A stretch of 64,000 nt of DNA from Heliocybe sulcata (taxonomy: Eukaryota > Basidiomycota > Agaricomycetes > Gloeophyllales > Gloeophyllaceae): NCBI GenBank assembly GCA_004369045.1, contig ML213506.1, positions 372,001-436,000 on the forward strand, read 5' to 3'. Made by a program: the position numbers and the translations under genes. The notes below the pieces were generated by a model. It did no database searches, was not told where the DNA came from, and saw nothing but the letters and a program-made list of their open reading frames with translations. Numbering within the stretch: position 1 is the stretch's first letter; each line of letters starts with the position of its first letter. Positions 58,453 to 64,000 of the stretch are shown here, piece by piece.

Positions 58453-59860
58453 ATGGCATCAAACATGCCTACCCGCAACGATCTGCAGTGCTCTGCTATA
58501 CCATGTATGCCATTCGACGTGTTATCAAATATCTTTCTATCTTCTCTTCCCCAGGACCTCTACGTCACACCGAGTCTCAGCAATGCTCCTCTAGCCTTCC
58601 TCCGCCGCCATCTCCACACCGCCCCTGTGGCGATCCCTCCGCCTCTCTCTTCCCGCAAAATCCGACTGTCTACCGCAATACGCCTTAATGAAAAGATGGC
58701 TTGGACGTTCCGGGTCTGGTCCTCTTTGCCTGGCTATCGAAGACATGGATGATGCTGGTCCCGAGCGAGTGTGCCCGAGGACCATCGCCGAGGCGCCCGG
58801 GGTCACAAAGTGCCTGCTGCTCCTCGCGCGTCACGTCCACCGGTGCCGCGCTCTCTCGCTGACCGGGTCTATGGACAAACTGGAGTACCTTGACGGTCTC
58901 GACATGCCTCTCCTCGAGGAGCTCTGTCTAGCGATCAATGCGCGGTCCCCGAGCGTGGATGAAGCGATGGACCTGTTCCGAGCCGCCCCGCGCCTGCGCG
59001 CACTGACCTGCTGGCGGCTGCGTAAAGGCCTGGACTTCTGGTTCGAATTCCCATACGAGAACCTCACCTCCCTCACGCTTTGGGAGATCTGTCCCCTCCG
59101 CGAATGCGCGCAGGTGCTGAGATGCTGCGAGCGGCTGCTGCACTGCAGCCTGCACTTCTTCGGGTACCCGTTGTGGTACGAGGATATCGGTGGTCCTGTC
59201 TGTGTGCCTCAGCTCAAGACCCTTCATCTCGACCTCAGTTCGGACTGTGGCGCTGACAACTTGCTGTCAGTCCTCGTCCTTCCTGCGCTCGAGGAGCTGA
59301 AAGTGGAAGCAGGTCCCGGGTGGAACTCGGAACCCTTGATCGAAATCTTTCGACGCTCGGACTGCGCCCTCGAGGTATTGGACATTTCAGGCATGGGTTG
59401 CAAGTTCTTCCTCGATGAAAACGAGTTCGTTGACCTGCTAGCTGAAGTACCCACGCTGAAGCGGCTGTATATGGCGGGAACGAATTGTTGCTCCTTCAAC
59501 CCGTGCGCAGACGACGAGCTGATGTATCTCTCATTATGGCCATGTTCTCAGACAGCTGACATGGACGACACGTACCTTGTCCCAGCTTTGGAGGAGCTAC
59601 ATATCACTTCCAACCTTGCTGGGAAGCCCCGCCTGGCAGTCCCGCACAGAATGCTATCGTCCAGGCTGCAGCCGCATACTGACGGACAAGGACCGTCTTT
59701 CGAGCCTTGCTTGCGGAACGCCAGCATTACAATCAACCGCGAGCGCCAGATTCACCGTTGGTCTGTCAAGGATGCCGGACCAGTCCAGGTACAAAAACGC
59801 AGAAGGAAAAGTGATGACGAGCCATATATTGAATGTGCGGGTGACCAGGTCGAGCTTTAG
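58453..59860 (+). pseudogene. F-box/LRR-type protein gene with a frame break in the F-box
   Basis: MPFDVLSNIFLSSLPQDLYV and SLSNAPLAF form the first half of a fungal F-box. The second half (AAISTPPLWRSLRLSLPAKS) lies a few bases further in another frame, and the expected CxVCRxWR link between them is missing. After that one frame runs without interruption: LMKRWLGRSGSGPLCLAIED, then leucine-rich segments such as LEELCLAINARSPSVDEAMD and LKTLHLDLSSDCGADNLLSV, to the stop at 59860. A small deletion of roughly 20 bp would explain both the loss and the frame change. No intron fits the break. F-box proteins recruit substrates to SCF ligases. A sequencing error is possible, or translation could start at 58688, giving an LRR-only protein. 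Confidence 0.65.
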
Positions 59861-60121
59861 ATATGGAGCCCCATCTCATCCAAGTCGAGTACTGATTTTG
59901 CTACTGATATTCCATAGCCTGCTTCACCATGCTCCTGCATCTCAAAATCTTATAGCTATCATTCGTTCAAGCTTGATTAGTTGCATGCCCACGGCAGCAT
60001 ATGATACTACGCACGTACCACGCAGGAGAGAGTACTACAAATACAGATATAACTTAGATTGACTTAAGGCCCTATGGAATATGAAACGACCGCGCGAGCA
60101 GAAGACCATCCAGAGACCCGG

Positions 60122-62441
60122 TCACGTCATCCTTCTTCGCATTTCCGGAGCTTGGACCTCATTCGGCTTCATGCCAACCATGCGTTCGACAACAGCCTGC
60201 GCGCAATAGAACCTCAGCTCTCGCTGACACGCCGACTACATCTCGACGCACCTGTGCTTGATCCCAATCCATGGTGTCCTCCTCCTCGTCCTCCTCCTTG
60301 GCCTGTTCCGGCTCCTCAGTACCACCGCCTCCAAGCCCCCATCCGCCGAGACTGGCTCTCGCATTCGCGCCCTCGGGATCCGGACTCCTACAGGAACAGC
60401 ACAACCGATATGAGGCTTCCACCACTTTAACATAGTACAAGAGCGTACCGCAATGAATCCAAAAACTCTCTCTCCTTCTCCCTTCCACGCTCGAAATACC
60501 CAAAATTACGCGGTGTCTCTTCCCCGTTCTCGTCGTCTTCCAAGTCTGTATGCGTCACCATGTAAAAGATAATGCGCCGGAGACTAGAGCAAGCCATACC
60601 ATCGTCCCCACCCAGAATCTTCTCCGCCTTCAACCACCCCGGCTTCTGCCCAATCCGCCCTCTCCTGTCCCTGGGCACCTGCCCACTCAGGAAGCTCGGT
60701 GTCCGCTTGTGTACCGCAGCGCTCGCCACGGAGAACGGACGCAGCCGCCCGTTCGTCGGCAGCGAGGACAGAGGCGACCGGATCGTCCTGAGCAGCTGCG
60801 TAATAGCCACGTCGCCCGCAGTCGGTTGAGGCGCGGGTTCTGTGAGAGAAAGCGGGGTTGGACGTTGGCGGGTTTGCGAGGCCAGAACGAGAAGCCTGAG
60901 TACGTAACGTGGGGTCAGTATATGCGCCCTTCCGCACCACCACGCAGTACACCGTATGTGATGAGGTAATTAAATAATACGACACGCACATCTGCTGCAG
61001 CCTCGGCATAATTTGATTCTCTGGGGCCCCCCCGCCAAACAACCCGTCTTTCATTTCCTTCTTCATAATCTCCAATCGAGCATCCAGCCGGGGAAAGAGA
61101 GGCAGGATAACCTTGTCCCGGAAGCTCCGCAAAGCGACAGTGCGTACGTCAATTTGCGCCGAGGATGAGAGGGAAGACGATGATTTGGGGTTACCGGAAC
61201 GTGTGGGAGACGACGTGCGATGTCCTTTCGGCGCGCGGTAGAGGCTGAGAAGTAGCGGATCGGTTTGCAGGGGTAGAAGGGCCTACTCATATGAGAGACA
61301 AAAACAAGAACAGCGCAAATGGACTTACTCCTTCGACATATGGTAACACCTGATCCCAAAAGAACACCCATCGCTCTACGACTCTCCGTACCAGCTGCTC
61401 GTCTTCGATCCCGACTAGCTTCGCATTAAACGTGACCATGCCTGCAGAGATGAGTTCCGCCGCATCGTGCTCCAGGGTAGAAACAGCTCTCGATGGCGAG
61501 GCAGAGATTACTGTCTGGACGTGCTTTTTGACAAGGGCATTCAGATCCTCGCTGCGCTACGTTCTGTCAAGGTCCGGCATTCCAAGACGCAGGTCACGTA
61601 CATTGGGATTCTCAATGGCTCTCCGTTGAACAGCGGTAAGACGTGGACATGCAGCTGAGCCCAAGGGTTATCAGAGGAACTTAGGGATGCCATGATACTA
61701 GGTGCAGAGATGGCAGGAGCTGAGCCTGGGAGCGCGAGCGAAGTAGCAGAAGCAGCTGCCGCCACCACGCTCGGGAGGTGGGCGAGATTGCCTAAACGAT
61801 GCATCTCCCGCGACACGAGTTTGGAATCATATGTCCTTCCAGAGGAAGGCTGGTGCGTTGTATGGGGCGGCATCAAAATTCGAAGCGTCGAGGAGTAGCC
61901 GAGGCTGTTAACTGAGAAAGGCTGGGAGTGATGGCACTGAGACGCGCACCTTTGATGGAGAGGTGTGGGACTTGATACCGATGGTCGCAGGGGAACTTGA
62001 TGAAGAGGCCATAGGAGGGGGCACGGGCGACGCCGAAGAGTCTCTCGGGATAGAGAAACTCAGCACAGAATCCGCGCGGGAGTGCGTCCTCGGGGGCAGC
62101 AGCTGGGAAGGTATTGGCGTACCAGTCCTAATTGCGGAAGCGACGGCTGATCCGACCAACTCTTTCTCCTTTTCCTTTTCCTTGTGGCCCGTCAAAGAGG
62201 CTGAAGAGGACAGAATATCGCCGAGGAATCCGAGTCGCCTTGAAGTCCCTGTCGTGTTTGCTGGCTGGGGCGGGTCAGGATATGCTGGCACGGGCTGTTC
62301 GGGCGCCTTGGGCGTCGTGGGTGTTGCATCCGAAGAGGTGCGCCGGCGCTCAGGCCTTGTATTATGGATTGGAGAGCTTGGTCTGCTATCATGAGACCGA
62401 CGCCCGATGGGGACCTGGGGCAGTGCCTGACGCCCTGTCAT
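60122..62441 (-). CDS. BIT61: HbrB-domain TORC2 subunit (Bit61/PRR5-like)
   Basis: A TORC2 accessory protein of the HbrB family (animal PRR5/Protor). The N-terminal 175 residues are Ser/Pro/Arg-rich (MTGRQALPQVPIGRRSHDSR; HTSPSK) and disordered. After an intron comes YDSKLVSREMHRLGNLAHLP. The HbrB core follows: LNALVKKHVQTVISASPSRA, VVERWVFFWDQVLPYVEGAL, LPLQTDPLLLSLYRAPK, and TVALRSFRDKVILPLFPRLD. After LGGDDGMACSSLRRIIFYMV the 3' end needs two more introns: one at SLR, and one inside MDWDQAQ joined to AVVERMVGM. These restore a C terminus ending at 60122. Reading through instead would stop at 60427 with a non-family tail. Role: growth and cortical polarity signalling, from the family. Confidence 0.85.
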
Positions 62442-63665
62442 GTTCTATTGCTGCCAGGGACTTCCGTTATATAGCGCCGCTGATAGCAGAGAGATAGCCC
62501 GATGCCGGTCGGATATAGCCCATAAAGCACGGAAAGCTACGAGGGCGCCACTCTGATAGACGTGTACGGCATAGTGTTGGTTCCAGTTATCTGAGCAGCG
62601 ACGATGAGCACTCACCTGAAGTAGGAATCGGAGGACCGAGTTATAACCGTCCCGTATGACCCTGAAAACTTACGTCGCAGAAAAGCACAACAACATAGAA
62701 AGAAGAATTGAGCCTGCTCTCGCTGTAACAAGGTCAGCATATCGTATGAAATCAATAAGACTATTACTTCTGGAGGAATTACTCGCTTTGGGCGTTCAAT
62801 CGTACGAGGGAGAGGGGACAGTGATGAAAGAGAAGGGAGGATCAAAAGAAATTCAGGCAGTCGAGCTAAACGTCCTCTCCTTATATACCGGAAAATTGGA
62901 AGGCACAGAAAACCGCGCATCATGCAATGTCGACGGAAGTCGAACTTGCATAGAAGATCTGCATTGAAAGTCCCAAAGAAGGCAATGGAATTGCTGTATT
63001 GGGTAGTGGTATTCTTGTCTTCCAACAAGTCACTATATCTGGAACGGCCCCCTCATTTGAATGCTACTGACATGGAGTTCTCCGAGCACTGGGAGCACAG
63101 GGTCCACGACAAAGTGCTCAAGTTCACCTCGGCTCGCAATTTTAATCTGCAGACTCTCGAGCAGTAGCTGGTTCATCTTCTCTGCCATCAGCAAACTGTG
63201 GCTCGCGATACGCCAAATTCCTGCAGAAAAGGAGTGCCTTACAGACGGTACAGTACTCTATACGGTGAATGACTGTGAGGGACGTCAGCTCTGAGTACTG
63301 AGTACGGAAAGTCGAGGGAGCTGGGGGAGATGCAAGGCAGCAATTAAGTCCATCAATGTCATAACTGCTCACGTATGGGAGGTTGAGATCTTAACGTGTA
63401 TCCTCGGCAACGTTGAGAGACTCACACAAAGAGCGGACAGTTGCATGCACCAAAGCACGTGAGCTTGGTGGCACCCTCACGTGGTCCGCGGTCTGTGGCT
63501 CAGCGCGGGCCCCAAAGGAGATGTGCCTCTGCGACCATCGCACTTGCCGTCTGCGACTTTCGTTTATCCACACTCCTGAGACACTATTTCATCTGTTATA
63601 AGCGACTAAATCTCGGTTTGCATTTTCAAACCAAATAAGCTATTTCCATGCTTTACATACTGAAG
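62442..63665. other. 1.2-kb intergenic region, no gene recognised
   Basis: Upstream of the HbrB gene. Overlapping frames on both strands look non-coding, and no repeat stands out. Confidence 0.45.
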
Positions 63666-64000
63666 CTAGAAGCATAGTGTCAATCGGTTCAGATTGCATT
63701 TCCTCGGAGATTCTAATAGAGTAGGGCCAGATGGGGCATTAATGCGAGACAAGGAAGGGAGGTGTATTTGGGACGCATCACGTCCCCGCTCGTAATAGCC
63801 CCCTTCCTGGACATCAACTAGCTTTGACGGCTCGTCTATGAGATGGATGATTTCGTCGTTCGCAACCACCCAGGAGAGATTGCGCAAATATTGTGGGCCT
63901 TCGGAAGTGAAAGAAATCTTCGCTGACGTTAGTGGCTTATCGGCGTCGGATTGGGCCGCGGCCGACAAACGAGATTCCAACGCTTCCTGAATGATATCGC
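63666..64000 (-). CDS. 3' part of a gene running off the window, unknown family
   Basis: The frame is open from the window edge (DIIQEALESRLSAAAQSDAD) through KISFTSEGPQYLRNLSWVVA to LLESPRKCNLNRLTLCF and a stop at 63666. It is hydrophilic with no membrane segment. The start and any upstream exons lie beyond the window, so the family cannot be judged. Confidence 0.5.
   Translation of the reverse strand, partial: DIIQEALESRLSAAAQSDADKPLTSAKISFTSEGPQYLRNLSWVVANDEIIHLIDEPSKLVDVQEGGYYERGRDASQIHLPSLSRINAPSGPTLLESPRKCNLNRLTLCF

Overview
The window looks like chromosomal DNA of a filamentous basidiomycete, most likely an agaricomycete. Protein genes are split by many short introns (about 45-75 nt, GT-AG). 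Spacing is compact, with about 24 protein genes in 64 kb on both strands. The gene content is typical of fungi: CK2, Hrd1, dynamitin, HbrB/TORC2, Con-6, a P5B ATPase and an F-box/LRR gene. There are no operons, bacterial ribosome binding sites or CRISPR arrays, and I see no recognisable transposon or virus-like element. All exon structures were read by eye from splice signals and reading-frame continuity.

Layout. 0.7-3.6 kb: a multi-exon gene of unknown family (-). 5.4-6.6: amidohydrolase-like protein lacking the usual metal-ligand motifs (+). 7.0-9.2: secreted S33 peptidase (-). 10.1-11.1: NFKBIL1-like protein (-). 11.6-13.1: CK2 alpha (-). 15.4-20.8: P5B ATPase (+). 21.2-22.2: Ser/Ala-rich single-pass membrane protein (+). 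23.1-26.9: two BTB-type paralogues, one on each strand, their 3' ends facing each other. 27.6-28.2: small four-cysteine protein (+). 28.3-29.6: isoaspartyl peptidase/asparaginase (-). 29.8: intron-bearing tRNA-Ser(GCT). 30.0-31.5: dynamitin (+). 32.0-32.5: Con-6 protein (-). 35.0-35.8: ICMT-like methyltransferase (+). 37.1-38.8: third BTB-type paralogue (+). 39.1-41.7: large unknown protein (+). 42.0-46.7: Rdh54/Rad54B translocase (-). 47.1-49.8: YtcJ-like amidohydrolase (-). 50.6-53.7: Hrd1 ubiquitin ligase (+). 53.9-54.7 and 55.0-56.4: divergent AIM41 and queuosine-salvage genes. 58.5-59.9: F-box/LRR gene with a broken frame (+). 60.1-62.4: HbrB/Bit61 TORC2 subunit (-). 63.7-64.0: 3' end of a gene running off the window (-).

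Most genes are unrelated housekeeping functions. The points that stand out are: (i) three divergent copies of a MATH-like plus BTB protein with an acidic Asp/Tyr/Ser insert at the same place; (ii) three ACGCGT boxes within 28 bp just upstream of RDH54, with a tandemly duplicated N-terminal module inside that protein; (iii) a divergent AIM41/queuosine-salvage pair, both linked to tRNA; (iv) a likely amidohydrolase pseudoenzyme; and (v) an F-box gene that has lost its frame.
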